A stretch of DNA of 64,000 bases from Bacillus sp. Marseille-Q1617 (GTDB lineage: Bacteria > Bacillota > Bacilli > Bacillales > Bacillaceae_B). The position numbers and the translations under genes are program-made. The notes beneath the pieces are model-generated. The model saw only the letters and a list, made by a program, of their open reading frames with translations. It did not search any database and was not told the DNA's origin. The stretch is from positions 2,109,501-2,173,500 of the forward strand of contig NZ_CAHJXM010000001.1 of the NCBI RefSeq assembly GCF_903645295.1, in the 5' to 3' direction. This document shows, in pieces, positions 7,693-17,184 of the stretch; the stretch's first letter is position 1, and each line of letters starts with the position of its first letter.

Positions 7693-7729
7693 GGAGGATA
7701 AGGTATCCTATGAATCTAAAAATTACCAA

Positions 7730-8040
7730 CTGTTAAAGGAAAATTTTTCCGTTAATTTGCCGAAGCTCGCTTGAATAGGGGTAAATAAGGGGTAAATTTT
7801 CTTCTAATCTTGCACAGATCCCCCATTTCACTGTTTTTTAAGTAAATAGAAGTAAAACTTCCCTTTATTTTAACTGTTTTCCGTTCGATTTCTTCAATAA
7901 GGGAAATTTCTCCCCTTATTAAAATCCAATGTTACTGCTTCTTTTATCTGGCTCGAGGGGTTCCGCTTTTGTTCACTTTGTCGGGTAAGATTTCCTGTTA
8001 ATGCATCTGCATGTGTTAAAAACACTGTAATATCAATAAA
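7730..8040. other. Intergenic stretch with long-range inverted repeats
   Basis: No ORF or promoter stands out. AATAAGGGGTAAATTT (7784-7799) is nearly complementary to AAATTTCTCCCCTTATT (7904-7920), and a second local hairpin, AATAAGGG with CCCCTTATT (7896-7920), competes for the same right arm. This could be a structured leader or untranslated RNA, but there is no decisive sign. Confidence 0.35.
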
Positions 8041-8043
8041 AAA

Positions 8044-8077
8044 AGAGACTCCAATTCGTATTTCGAATTGCGTCTCT
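8044..8077 (-). terminator. Terminator of the AIM24-family gene
   Basis: AGAGACTCCAATTCG pairs with CGAATTGCGTCTCT (one mismatch pair); on the minus strand the hairpin is followed by a run of T. It lies about 70 bases after the stop at 8148. Confidence 0.75.
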
Positions 8078-8147
8078 AGTTAGTAATTTAATTTTTGTTT
8101 TTGTACTCAAAAACCGAACCTGTTAGAAAAAGTATGCTGTCTTAAAT

Positions 8148-8945
8148 TTAATCATCTCCGTTTAAGAAATCCCCGATTCCGCCTAATATACTTCCTTCCC
8201 CTGTGGATTTCCCTCCGCCAGGTGCATTTGCATAAATTCTTTCAGCAAGTCGGCTGAAAGGAAGCGATTGGATCCATACAGTGCCGGGACCGCGCACCGT
8301 TGCGAAGAACAGACCTTCTCCCCCCAGGAAAGCTGACTTGATTTTGCCTACATACTCAATGTTATAGTCCACGTCTTTTGTCATGGCAACAAGACAGCCT
8401 GTATCGACTCTCAGCAATTCTCCAGGCTGCAATTGCTTTTTATGTATGGTCCCTCCCGCATGCAGAAATGCCAGACCGTCTCCTTCGAGTTTTTGCATGA
8501 TAAAGCCTTCACCGCCGAAGAATCCGGTTCCTAATTTCTTTTGAAAATCAATGCCCACAGCAACGCCTTTCGCTGCGCATAAGAATGCATCCTTCTGGCA
8601 GATGACTTTTCCGCCTAATTCGCTTAAATCCACCGGGATGATCTTACCGGGATATGGAGCTGCAAAAGAAACATGTTTTTTACCGCTTCCCTCATTCGTA
8701 AATACGGTCATAAATAAACTCTCACCTGTTAACAACCGTTTACCGGCACCCACAAGTTTTCCAAGAAATCCGCTTCCTTTTCCCTCTTGTGCCCCGTCTC
8801 CAAAGATCGTTTCCATGCTAATGCCATCATCCATCATCATCATGCCTCCCGCTTCAGCGACGGCACTCTCTCCCGGATCAAGTTCTATTTCAACAAATTG
8901 CATGTCATCCCCATGCAATTTAAAATCAATTTCATGTGAGTTCAT
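8148..8945 (-). CDS. AIM24 / TIGR00266 family protein
   Basis: A 265-residue soluble protein of the AIM24 family (TIGR00266): [28 protein letters not shown] near residues 15-42, [24 protein letters not shown], and [22 protein letters not shown]. These glycine-rich beta-helix signatures are family hallmarks. The biochemical role in bacteria is not established; the mitochondrial homologue Aim24 affects inner-membrane organisation. The ATG at 8945 is preceded by AGGGAGG (CCTCCC on plus). It stands alone between terminators, so it is likely monocistronic. Confidence 0.85.
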   Translation of the reverse strand: MNSHEIDFKLHGDDMQFVEIELDPGESAVAEAGGMMMMDDGISMETIFGDGAQEGKGSGFLGKLVGAGKRLLTGESLFMTVFTNEGSGKKHVSFAAPYPGKIIPVDLSELGGKVICQKDAFLCAAKGVAVGIDFQKKLGTGFFGGEGFIMQKLEGDGLAFLHAGGTIHKKQLQPGELLRVDTGCLVAMTKDVDYNIEYVGKIKSAFLGGEGLFFATVRGPGTVWIQSLPFSRLAERIYANAPGGGKSTGEGSILGGIGDFLNGDD

Positions 8946-9059
8946 GATAATCCTCCCTTTGATTGGCTTCTAACATCATTATACAGATTGTATTCGTTAA
9001 ATGGGGGGGAATATCTTTCTCAATAAAGAAAAATGTAGCTTGGACAAAAGTGTTTTAGC

Positions 9060-9425
9060 CTAAGTAAAACCCGAACTAATTCGCCATCTAGCTGGCAAGT
9101 TAGTTCGGGTGTTTAGTTTAAATGTTTATTAAGAAATTAGCTCTTTCCAGCGATTGATTGGAGTGCAAGACGAAGACTCCTGCGGGAAGAGTAGCTAATA
9201 AGAAAAGCGGAAGGGCTTTGCTCAGAGGCGTGTGGCATAAGACGAATCGGTCACGAAGGCGTTCTTTGCCTTCTTGGACGGTTTGACTTATGACATGTGC
9301 CTCTAAGCCCTGCAGCTAGACAAGTGAGACCCCGCAGGAACGCAGTGACGAGGAGACTCACGGGCTAGCCGCGGAAAGCGAAGTCTTGCACGGAAATCAT
9401 TAGCGGCAATAGAGTCTATACTGAA
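9060..9425. repeat. Full copy of long hairpin repeat (with satellite hairpin)
   Basis: The core (9145-9406) begins TTCCAGCGATTGATTGGAGT and ends near CACGGAAATCATTAGCGG; the two ends are imperfect inverted repeats and the pairing continues inward: AAGGGCTTTGCTCAGAGGC with the later GCCTCTAAGCCCT, then GAAGGC-GTTCTTT-GCCTTC at the tip. The whole element can fold into one long imperfect hairpin. A second small hairpin (ACCCGAACTAA with TTAGTTCGGGT, 9069-9110) precedes it, as in the copy at 17.2 kb. Core identity with that copy is about 96% by eye. No ORF inside is credible. Confidence 0.8.
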
Positions 9426-9474
9426 TTTGTTCACTTTATGTGGTCTTTTTTAGTTTTGTCCCAGCCTCATCACC

Positions 9475-10290
9475 CTAGTATGGATTGTGAATGTTTTTTC
9501 CGTAAAAGATTTCATCCATTTCCATTTTTAATTTTTCGGTTATTTCTTTCGCTTCTTCCTTATCAAGTTTTTCCTTCGAATATCCGAACAGATAATTATT
9601 TAAGTCAAAATCTTTTAATTTACATTTTGTATGAAAGATATTCTGAGGATAAACATTCACATCGATCATATCGTACTCATCTTTAATCTCTTCAGGTATA
9701 TAGTTTTGTATGGAATTGATATCATGGTCAATGAATAATTTACGTCCGTTGATATCACGTGTAAAACCCCGGACCCTGTAATCCATCGTCATGATATCGG
9801 TATCAAATGAATGAATCAGATAATTCAATGCTTTCAATGGTGAGATCTCACCGCATGTCGATACATCGATATCTGCACGGAATGTACTGATCCCTTCATG
9901 GGGATGGTATTCCGGATAAGTGTGTACGGTAATATGACTTTTGTCCAAATGCATGGTGACGGATGACGGAAGAGGTCCCGGTGACTCATCGAAATGTTCA
10001 GTCGGAACTTCTACGATCGGCCCTTCTGACACCAGGATCGTCACGCTGGCACCTTGAGGGACATAATCCTGTTTTGCCACATTTAAAACATGGGCCCCAA
10101 TGATATCAGAAACATGTGTCAGGATCTTTGTCAGTCGTTCGGCGTTATATTGTTCATCAATATATTCTATGTATGCTTCACGCTCTTCTCTCGTTTTCGT
10201 ATAGCAAATATCATACATATTGAAGCTGAGAGATTTAGTCAGGTTATTGAATTCATGCAGCTGGATTCTTTCCTCGTGTGTTAGTTTCAT
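9475..10290 (-). CDS. speD: S-adenosylmethionine decarboxylase proenzyme, large bacterial class
   Basis: A 271-residue proenzyme closely matching the E. coli-type (long) SpeD and unlike the roughly 125-residue B. subtilis form. It makes decarboxylated SAM, the aminopropyl donor for spermidine. The self-cleavage and active-site region reads [20 protein letters not shown] (about residues 113-132), with the Lys-Ser at which pyruvoyl formation occurs, followed by [24 protein letters not shown] and [15 protein letters not shown], all strongly conserved in the class. AAGGGGAATTATAGT precedes the ATG at 10290; the longer frame to 10353 is unlikely. No speE lies nearby. Confidence 0.92.
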   Translation of the reverse strand: MKLTHEERIQLHEFNNLTKSLSFNMYDICYTKTREEREAYIEYIDEQYNAERLTKILTHVSDIIGAHVLNVAKQDYVPQGASVTILVSEGPIVEVPTEHFDESPGPLPSSVTMHLDKSHITVHTYPEYHPHEGISTFRADIDVSTCGEISPLKALNYLIHSFDTDIMTMDYRVRGFTRDINGRKLFIDHDINSIQNYIPEEIKDEYDMIDVNVYPQNIFHTKCKLKDFDLNNYLFGYSKEKLDKEEAKEITEKLKMEMDEIFYGKNIHNPY

Positions 10291-10486
10291 ACTATAATTC
10301 CCCTTTATGTTTATTTCTCGGACTGGAATAGATCTATTTTTTATGTTACCCATACAAAACTATACTAAAACTGGTAATTTGGATTGAAAAGATGTCAAAT
10401 GGGGTAAATACAAACGAAAAGTTTCCCTTTCGTTTTTTATCCTGAATATTTTTGGGTAAAATGGAGGATAGAATGGAGTGTTAATC

Positions 10487-11617
10487 ATGAAGCGATTACT
10501 TATGCTTATCGTTGTCATACTACTAGCATACGGCACTAAGCCGGTTTGGGAAGAAAAAGTACATGCAGCCGGTATAGACTCTATGCTGTCTAAAATAGAA
10601 GAAATGAAAAACAACCCCAAAGTACAGGACGCCTTTGATCAGTTTTATAATGAAGTGAACCTGCTATTGATCAAATTGGATGAGTCATTCCGGGATTTAG
10701 AAAATGCAGAACACGACCTGAAGGGAAAAAACATCGATAAACCTTCCTTATCTGCTCCTGATCATCAGGTATTTTCCATACATAACCTAGAACTGGGTGA
10801 TACCCGGACTGCCGTCGAAAAAGAGCTTGGAGCACCTGATCGAACATCACTCAATGAATATGGCTCAAAATGGCATACCTATCATGAAGAGTATCAAAAT
10901 TTCTTCATGGTTTCTTATGATGAAGAGCAAAAGGTAAATGGTTTATATACGAATCAGGACTTACTGACCTCATCAACCGGAATAAAATTGGATAGTCCAA
11001 AAAAAGACGTACATGACCAACTGGGTGAACCGTTGGAGAAAATCCGAAAAGGACTGACGGTGTACCAGCTGCAAAACAATGGGGAACATGAAGTTTTTCA
11101 AGTCGATGGCAGCTTTGTGACCGTTTTTTATGATAAGCATGAAAAAGATACAGTGACCGCAGTACAAATCATTGATGATAACCTTGAGCAAAACAAGAAG
11201 GGGTTTTATACGGAGCCGGATCCAAAGCTCAAAGAAGGATTTGAGCTTCAGTTATTCGACCTTACCAACGCAGCCAGGGTGAATCACGGCTTGTCTCCAC
11301 TTATTTGGGATGATCAGGTCAGAGAGACTGCCCGAAAACACAGCCTGGACATGGCAGAACACAATTATTTCAGTCATACCAACCTAGAAGGGGATTCTCC
11401 TTTCGACCGTATGGAAGAAGATCAGGTTGCATTCAGGACAGCCGGGGAAAACCTTGCATATGGACAGATGAGTTCCATCTTTGCTCATGAAGGATTAATG
11501 AATTCAAAGGGTCACAGGGAAAATATCCTACAGTCACATTATGAATATCTAGGAGTGGGGGTTGCCTTTAATGGGGATGCACAACCTTACTACACCGAAA
11601 ATTTCTTTAGCCGATAA
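10487..11617 (+). CDS. Secreted CAP-domain protein with CAP-associated N-terminal region (YlbC-like)
   Basis: A 376-residue protein. Residues 1-24 form a signal peptide (MKRLLMLIVVILLAYG..., AxA-like HAAG site). The middle (about 95-235) has two similar blocks beginning LELGDTRTAVEKELGAPD and IKLDSPKKDVHDQLGEP, the CAP-associated region found in B. subtilis YlbC. The C-terminal CAP/SCP domain (about 250-376) has FDLTNAARVNHGLSPLIWDD, HNYFSHTNLEGDSPFDR, GENLAYG and SKGHRENIL. Likely an extracytoplasmic protein of unknown activity. GGAG is 8 bases before the ATG at 10487, preferred to the GTG at 10478. Confidence 0.85.
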   Translation: MKRLLMLIVVILLAYGTKPVWEEKVHAAGIDSMLSKIEEMKNNPKVQDAFDQFYNEVNLLLIKLDESFRDLENAEHDLKGKNIDKPSLSAPDHQVFSIHNLELGDTRTAVEKELGAPDRTSLNEYGSKWHTYHEEYQNFFMVSYDEEQKVNGLYTNQDLLTSSTGIKLDSPKKDVHDQLGEPLEKIRKGLTVYQLQNNGEHEVFQVDGSFVTVFYDKHEKDTVTAVQIIDDNLEQNKKGFYTEPDPKLKEGFELQLFDLTNAARVNHGLSPLIWDDQVRETARKHSLDMAEHNYFSHTNLEGDSPFDRMEEDQVAFRTAGENLAYGQMSSIFAHEGLMNSKGHRENILQSHYEYLGVGVAFNGDAQPYYTENFFSR

Positions 11618-11621
11618 AGAG

Positions 11622-11660
11622 AAAAAGCAAGTGGGAAGATCGAATCCCACTTGCTTTTTT
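11622..11660. terminator. Bidirectional terminator
   Basis: AAAAAGCAAGTGGGA pairs with TCCCACTTGCTTTTT around eight bases; A-rich left and T-rich right sides serve the converging genes at 10487 (+) and 11669 (-). Confidence 0.88.
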
Positions 11661-11668
11661 ATCGTATC

Positions 11669-12385
11669 TCATTCTTTATCATTCGGAACTTGGCATCCAT
11701 TGTCATCACACTGCATGCCGGGCTCTCCTGTCACCGTTTGCAGTGGCGAATGACTGTTTTCTTCTTCCCAGACCTTTTGCAATGTGCTTTCAAATACCTC
11801 TGCAGGCTGAGCACCGGAAATTGCATATTTACGATTAATGACAAAGAATGGGACTCCCTGTACGCCTAACTGGCGGGCCTCACTTTCATCAAACCGTACA
11901 TCCTCTGAAAAATGTGATCCACTCAATATTTCCTTCACTTCTACAAGGTCCAGTCCGATACTTTCAGAGATGGATAAAAGAGTTTCTTTATCCCCAATAT
12001 GCCTGCCTTCAATGAAATGGGCTTTAAACAGGCTCTCAGCCATCGACGCTTCCAATCCTTTAGATGCTGCAAACTTGGCTATTCGGTGGGCATCGAACGT
12101 GTTAGTCGGGATACTGTCGTCAAAATTAAATTGAATCCCTGCCTGCGCACCCTGCTCCATGACACCTTTGGACATGTTTTTGGCTTGTTCGATGGATGTT
12201 CCATATTTTTTTGAAAGAAGCTCATACACATTCATATTCATTTCAACTTCAGCCTCTGGATCAAGCTCAAAGCTCTTGTATTCAACCTCTACATCATGTT
12301 TGAATGTATCCAGTGATTCTTCGAGCCTGCGCTTTCCAACATAACAAAAAGGACATACAAAGTCAGACCATACCTCTATTTTCAT
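11669..12385 (-). CDS. DsbA-family (FrnE-like) thiol oxidoreductase
   Basis: A 238-residue cytosolic thioredoxin-fold protein of the DsbA/FrnE group (disulfide isomerase-like, 2-hydroxychromene-2-carboxylate isomerase relatives). The active site CPFC lies at residues 11-14 (KIEVWSDFVCPFCYVGKRRLEE) and the cis-proline loop is GVQGVPFFVINRKYAISGAQP near residues 175-195. It ends with a cysteine pair, MQCDDNGCQVPND, which could bind metal. Start ATG at 12385 has GAGGTG six bases upstream; the GTG at 12394 lies inside that ribosome site. Probably acts in redox stress; substrate unknown. Confidence 0.88.
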   Translation of the reverse strand: MKIEVWSDFVCPFCYVGKRRLEESLDTFKHDVEVEYKSFELDPEAEVEMNMNVYELLSKKYGTSIEQAKNMSKGVMEQGAQAGIQFNFDDSIPTNTFDAHRIAKFAASKGLEASMAESLFKAHFIEGRHIGDKETLLSISESIGLDLVEVKEILSGSHFSEDVRFDESEARQLGVQGVPFFVINRKYAISGAQPAEVFESTLQKVWEEENSHSPLQTVTGEPGMQCDDNGCQVPNDKE

Positions 12386-12460
12386 ATTCGTCACCTCAAA
12401 TGAACTATTTATAACCTATATTAACAAACATACAATAAGTAAGCTTTTATTTTGCCCATC

Positions 12461-15037
12461 TTACTTACTCCCCCGCCTTTCCCTTCTCTTGCGATTCAAC
12501 GCATGGCAGCGGTCGCAGATAGGGAAACCAAAGTTAGGCGGAAGTTTTTTTCCGCAATGCTTGCATGTTTTTGAAATACTCCTCACTTCCGTCCTTAAAC
12601 TCTCATGCACCCCATCGGCGATCTCTTCTCTCGTTCGCTCCCAATAATAGGCTTCGGTCTGCCTTCCTAACCGATAAAGCAGCAATAAGTGAAGTCCCAC
12701 CGCTTTGTATGAAATTTCTTTCTGTTCAAGGTTCTTATTGTTAATATCGGGCTCCGGAAGCTCTTCATCATGGACGATTGCATACATGGAATCGAGCCAT
12801 TGCTGAGTGAGTCTGTTTTCTTTCTTTGAAAAAGGAAGATGTAAAAATCCGTATAAATCAGTAAGAGAAAGTCTGGCTTCTATCTGGGTACCCCGGATGA
12901 GATCATACAGCTCTTTTTCTTCTGTTAAAGAAGCTTTTTCTGTGCCATACGGACTTTCAAACCGATCCCATAATTCGAAAAAGGTATCCATATCATGATA
13001 ATAGCGCTGGAATCGTTCAAATACCTTGCTTGTAGGCGCTATTGCAAATGTTTGCAGGGATGGATCTTCCTGGTTCAGAAGCTGCGACATTCTTTTTATA
13101 TCCTTGGTAAAGGCTACTTTTCCAATTTCATACATGCCTTTTCGACCGGCTCTTCCTGCGATCTGCTTTACTTCCTGAGAAGTAAGCAGCCTTCTTCTCG
13201 TCCCGTCGAATTTATCGTTTTCAAGAAATACGATCCTTCTGATGGGAAGATTCAACCCCATCCCGATAGCGTCTGTGGCGACGATCACCTTCGTTTTTCC
13301 TTTAATGAATTGCATCATTTGTTTCTTTCTGGTCTCGGGAGGCATGCTTCCGTATATCATACTGACTTTGTGGCCGTTATTCTGCAGTCTTGAAGCTGTA
13401 TCCAGTACTTTTTTCCTTGAAAAACAAACCAGGGCATCCCCCTGCCGTGCGTGTTTTAATTTGAATTCCTTCTTTTCAACTTGTAAAGGTATCTCTCTTT
13501 CATAATTGTGGATTTCTACTTGATCTTCTCCCACTAATTCCAAAAGCAGACTGCGTACGTTCTCACTTCCGATGATATGGACTTCCTTTGCTCTCGCTTT
13601 CGTGATCGCCTTATACCAGGAGAAGCCTCTATCCTGATCTGCAAGCATCTGGGCCTCATCGATCACGACCACTTCATATTCATCTTTTTCATGGAACATT
13701 TCAACTGTGCATGCAACATGGCGTGCCTGCTCGACCTCTTTTTCTTCCTCTCCTGTCTTGAGATTGCATGGCACACCCTCACTGTTTAACTTATCAAAAA
13801 CTTCGAGTGCCAATAAACGTAAAGGGGCAAGGTAGATCCCGCTTTCTGCACCTTTCATTCGATTTAATGCCTTATGTGTTTTCCCCGTATTGGTTTCTCC
13901 GATATGCAAAACGTATTTAATGCCTTTACTGTAGGACGGACTGTATTCCTGACCGAATATGTCTTCGAGAATACGTGCCTCTTCTTCTTGTTTACGCTTT
14001 AACAATGCCTTCTCTTCTGCTTCACGTTGTTCTCTTTTAGCAATCGATTCCTTATAAACTGAAAGGTGGGCCTCTGCATCAAAAGGCATATCTGCAAGCT
14101 GCACCAAATCAATGACATATTCATCCTGAATCCACTTGAAAAAGAGAGATTTTTCCTTAAGGAGGACAGGCTGGGACCAATTAATCAACCGCTCTTGAGA
14201 GAGTTCCTCCCCGAATATCCCCTGATAAGAAACAAGGATATCAGCAGGAAGGTTTTCACATACAAAAGAGGTAATAATATGTTCTGTATAATATGAGATA
14301 AAACGTTCATAAGGAAAATAATACGTTTCATATTCCCAAAGGTTACGTTCCCATTGTTCACTTTTCTTATGAATGGAACCTGTGAATTCCGTTAGGATAT
14401 CCGAAACGGTTTTGAATACATGGCTGCTGAGAAACCCTTCTTCTTCTAACTTTTCCTCGAGTGCATAAGGTTCCATTTGCTTATATTTCGGCTTAGTATT
14501 CATATCACTTATTAGCTTTTTGGCGAATAAGTACCTTAATTCGATATACCAATTAAGTTCCTGTGCCTCCACTTGTTGTTCGAGAAAATAGAGAATGTCT
14601 TTTTGGACACCTTTTCTTTTAGAAGCCGTCACCTTTTCTTCCATCTCTGTGACATAACGTGCCCTCGCCTGTTGATGCCGCAATTTCCACTGCTGTTCAT
14701 CAGGAGCATGATCAATCACCCATTCCTTAACTTGAAAAGGGTGTTCATTTCTTATTTCATTTCGGAACATTTTATTCAAGAGCTTTTTATCGACGCCTTC
14801 AACGTCGTATCCCTTACTTCTCAGAAATGCTTTTTTATGGCTTCTGAGAACATTATTCGTTACTTTGTTCAGCCAGGTATTCAACCAAATCTGATGGAAA
14901 AACTCACTTCTTTCAGAAAGATAGTCCTGGAAAGAAGGACACTCCTCATGTGAAGCCAGATAAAGTGAAATATCCTCTTCAATTTTAACTTTCGTTTCCT
15001 CAATCGCTTTCTCCCGGATAGAGTCAAGGTTTTGCAT
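12461..15037 (-). CDS. SUV3-like DExH RNA helicase with C-terminal zinc ribbon
   Basis: An 858-residue superfamily 2 helicase. The first 370 residues are helical and charged with no recognised domain. The motor follows: LHIGETNTGKTHKAL (Walker A in the SUV3-specific form, about 376), APLRLLALEV, VIDEAQML (motif II DEAQ), ATDAIGMGLNLPIRRIVF and QIAGRAGRKG (motif VI). GxTNxGKT plus GMGLNL is typical of the mitochondrial SUV3 family. The last 30 residues hold CKHCGKKL...CDRCHALNRKRR, a four-cysteine zinc ribbon. It probably unwinds RNA in turnover; the bacterial role is not established. It stands alone as a transcription unit. Confidence 0.85.
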   Translation of the reverse strand: MQNLDSIREKAIEETKVKIEEDISLYLASHEECPSFQDYLSERSEFFHQIWLNTWLNKVTNNVLRSHKKAFLRSKGYDVEGVDKKLLNKMFRNEIRNEHPFQVKEWVIDHAPDEQQWKLRHQQARARYVTEMEEKVTASKRKGVQKDILYFLEQQVEAQELNWYIELRYLFAKKLISDMNTKPKYKQMEPYALEEKLEEEGFLSSHVFKTVSDILTEFTGSIHKKSEQWERNLWEYETYYFPYERFISYYTEHIITSFVCENLPADILVSYQGIFGEELSQERLINWSQPVLLKEKSLFFKWIQDEYVIDLVQLADMPFDAEAHLSVYKESIAKREQREAEEKALLKRKQEEEARILEDIFGQEYSPSYSKGIKYVLHIGETNTGKTHKALNRMKGAESGIYLAPLRLLALEVFDKLNSEGVPCNLKTGEEEKEVEQARHVACTVEMFHEKDEYEVVVIDEAQMLADQDRGFSWYKAITKARAKEVHIIGSENVRSLLLELVGEDQVEIHNYEREIPLQVEKKEFKLKHARQGDALVCFSRKKVLDTASRLQNNGHKVSMIYGSMPPETRKKQMMQFIKGKTKVIVATDAIGMGLNLPIRRIVFLENDKFDGTRRRLLTSQEVKQIAGRAGRKGMYEIGKVAFTKDIKRMSQLLNQEDPSLQTFAIAPTSKVFERFQRYYHDMDTFFELWDRFESPYGTEKASLTEEKELYDLIRGTQIEARLSLTDLYGFLHLPFSKKENRLTQQWLDSMYAIVHDEELPEPDINNKNLEQKEISYKAVGLHLLLLYRLGRQTEAYYWERTREEIADGVHESLRTEVRSISKTCKHCGKKLPPNFGFPICDRCHALNRKRRERRGSK

Positions 15038-15224
15038 GATATAACCCCTTTTTTAAATCTTACTGCTGCTAGTTTATGTATTTTTAAAGTTATTTTTCAT
15101 GTGGCGGTGGCATATTTTACGTAAGCCAAATTATACCTTAGCATAACCTATGTTTTTTCTGAGAACAACATCTCATGTTTATATGACTGTTTATTGAACA
15201 CTGTATAACATTTTTTTAAAGAAA

Positions 15225-15252
15225 GAACCAACGGATTTATACCCGCTGGTTC
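15225..15252 (-). terminator. Terminator of the SRPBCC gene
   Basis: On the minus strand GAACCAGCGGG pairs with CCGTTGGTTC (one G-U pair) and is followed by TTTCTTTAAAAAAA. Confidence 0.7.
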
Positions 15253-15265
15253 ATAATGGTCTGCT

Positions 15266-15721
15266 TTAACGGCGAGCAGAATATCTTTTTTGTATTTCAC
15301 TGACGACATTATTTGTTAACTCTTTTGTCATGTCAGGTACCGTTTTTTCAATGATTGGGCTAACCAATTTTGTCATCGAGCTGTATGGACGTATGGACAG
15401 CCGCCCTTTTACATTTGTCTGGGACCCCGACAGACTGCTTGCTTCAAAAGAGCCGTCACCTGAAAACTTTTCGTTTATCCCCGTCAGAGTAAAAGTTACT
15501 CTGTTGGGCTTACTCCATTCCTGGATTTCCACCTTGGCATGGACCTTTTTCTTAAATAGACCAGTATCGACCTTAAACTTCCATTCCGATATTTCATCAC
15601 TGATGATTTTATGGTTTATATATCCGGGTGCCAGTGGGGCCCAATGATCAAGAACGCTTACAAAGTCCCACACATCCTCGATCGCTGCGTCCACCACCAT
15701 CTCATGAACTCCTTCTCCCAT
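15266..15721 (-). CDS. SRPBCC / CoxG-like lipid- or ligand-binding fold protein
   Basis: A 151-residue START/SRPBCC-fold protein. The N-terminus MGEGVHEMVVDAAIEDVWDF, with the VWDFVSVLDHWAPLAPGYI segment, matches the CoxG (carbon monoxide dehydrogenase subunit G)-like subfamily, which is widespread and not limited to CO metabolism. The rest (KVEIQEWSKPNRVTFTLTG, GDGSFEA) follows the fold. No cox genes are nearby, so function is unknown. Start ATG at 15721 has GAAGGAGG seven bases upstream; the longer frame to 15754 lacks a site. Confidence 0.75.
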   Translation of the reverse strand: MGEGVHEMVVDAAIEDVWDFVSVLDHWAPLAPGYINHKIISDEISEWKFKVDTGLFKKKVHAKVEIQEWSKPNRVTFTLTGINEKFSGDGSFEASSLSGSQTNVKGRLSIRPYSSMTKLVSPIIEKTVPDMTKELTNNVVSEIQKRYSARR

Positions 15722-15802
15722 CCGTGCGCCTCCTTCAATGTGGCCATAAGCCATTATGCAGTGCTCATTTTATGAGATATGGACATCAAATATGTAAGTC
15801 TT

Positions 15803-16588
15803 CTAAAATTGCTTAATTAAATCAAGAAGTTCAGTCAGTTCCTTGATTTCATAATCAGGGATGACCTCTGAAGGCTTGCGGTCATAACGGTTGATCCATA
15901 CATTTTTTATACCTGCCCGCTGCGCCCCCTGGATGTCTGTCATCAGGTTATCCCCGACCATCATCACATCTTCTTTTCTAAGTGAAAGTCTATCAAGAGC
16001 GTGAAGAAACATAGCGGTATCCGGTTTGCCTTTACCGATTGCTCCCGAAATCACGATTTCTTCAAAATAAGGAATCAGTTCTTCTGTCATTTGTAATTTC
16101 AGGTGCTGCAGTTGAGGAGAGCCATTGGTTAAGAGAACTAAAATGTATTCGTCTTTTAACGTATTCAATACATGGAAGGTATCTGGATAGACAAAAGGAT
16201 GATTCTTTCTTTCAACCCTGAAACGTTCAGCTAATTCCTTCCCCAACGCTTTGTCGTTTACCCCAAGACTTTCAAGGCCGCCAGTCCATGCTTGTTCGCG
16301 ATATACAGGCACGATTTCCTTCATTTTCAGAAACTGCTCATGATGTTCATCGTGAAATTCTCCCCACAATCCTTCAAAAGGATTGATCCCGATCATTTGT
16401 GTGAATTCATATGTATCATATGAGGAATATAATTCCCTTGCCGTTTTCCTTACTTCTTCTTCTAACTTGAATGGATTAACATCCACCTTTGTACTGGCGT
16501 ATTTACATGTTTCATCGAAAGCACTTTGGATGCTTTTGGAATCCCATAATAATGTATCGTCCAAATCAAAGAATACAGCTTTTACCAT
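15803..16588 (-). CDS. HAD-superfamily hydrolase (YsaA-like)
   Basis: A 261-residue HAD phosphatase. Motif I is FFDLDDTLLWDS (residues 5-16, nucleophile and acid/base Asp), motif II LLTNGSP (about 155), motif III Lys in GKGKPD, and motif IV VMMVGDNLMTDIQGA (about 207). The large helical cap between motifs I and II marks the C1-cap subgroup; length and motif order fit Bacillus YsaA-type phosphatases, whose substrate is uncertain. Start ATG at 16588 follows GGAGGGAAAGAGA; the longer frame to 16741 is not supported. Confidence 0.85.
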   Translation of the reverse strand: MVKAVFFDLDDTLLWDSKSIQSAFDETCKYASTKVDVNPFKLEEEVRKTARELYSSYDTYEFTQMIGINPFEGLWGEFHDEHHEQFLKMKEIVPVYREQAWTGGLESLGVNDKALGKELAERFRVERKNHPFVYPDTFHVLNTLKDEYILVLLTNGSPQLQHLKLQMTEELIPYFEEIVISGAIGKGKPDTAMFLHALDRLSLRKEDVMMVGDNLMTDIQGAQRAGIKNVWINRYDRKPSEVIPDYEIKELTELLDLIKQF

Positions 16589-16758
16589 TCTCTTTCCCTC
16601 CGCTCTCTTTAAACTTATCAATAGATTACTAGCTCCATTCTGTTTAGTAAAGGGATACACAAAGAATATGCTAATAAGAATACAAAAATCAGTTATTTTT
16701 AATGAAAATAGGGAAAATAAAAGAACATCAACTGAAATCATACAGAGGTGAAGAAAAC

Positions 16759-17055
16759 ATGTGGATCGTTTACATCAGTATCGCGATTGTGATTGCAGCT
16801 CTAATCATGCTCGTCACAAGCATATTAAAAACGCTCAAAACCACCCGTCCGATCATCAATTCAATTAATCAGACAGTCGACAACATGCAGACAAATGTAA
16901 ATCGAGTCACTGCAGAAACCGACCAGCTTCAAACCATTCAAGGAGAAATCCAGGAAGACATCCAAATGAAAAAAAGCTCCATCATGTATACCGTGGAAGA
17001 AGCAAAGAGAACCCCTGAAGTTGCGAAGAATTTTGCAAAAAGCATGAGAAAGTAA
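16759..17055 (+). CDS. DUF948-like membrane-anchored small protein
   Basis: A 98-residue protein with one N-terminal transmembrane helix (MWIVYISIAIVIAALIMLVTS) followed by a charged, coiled-coil-like region (INQTVDNMQTNVNRVTAETDQL) and a basic C-terminus. This is the plan of DUF948 proteins such as Bacillus YtxG/YoxC types. AGAGGTGAAG lies just upstream of the ATG at 16759; the longer frame from 16702 overlaps the divergent HAD gene promoter area and is rejected. Possibly general-stress related, by analogy only. Confidence 0.7.
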   Translation: MWIVYISIAIVIAALIMLVTSILKTLKTTRPIINSINQTVDNMQTNVNRVTAETDQLQTIQGEIQEDIQMKKSSIMYTVEEAKRTPEVAKNFAKSMRK

Positions 17056-17063
17056 GAGAGAAT

Positions 17064-17091
17064 ATCATCCTGAAAACTCAGGATGATGTTT
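17064..17091 (+). terminator. Terminator of the DUF948-like gene
   Basis: ATCATCCTGA and TCAGGATGAT form a perfect 10-bp stem with a four-base loop, followed by GTTTTATT, nine bases after the stop codon. Confidence 0.88.
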
Positions 17092-17184
17092 TATTCCACT
17101 AATGTTTACATAATATTATTATGATAATTCAACGTATTATTGTATTCCTCTCACTCTCTTGGACAATACTTGTTTGAATTTTTT

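Noticed and set aside
6473..7729. Long N-terminal extension of the double P-loop ATPase
   Set aside because: The extension is encoded by a fragment of the dispersed hairpin repeat, and a good ribosome site lies at the internal ATG (7570).
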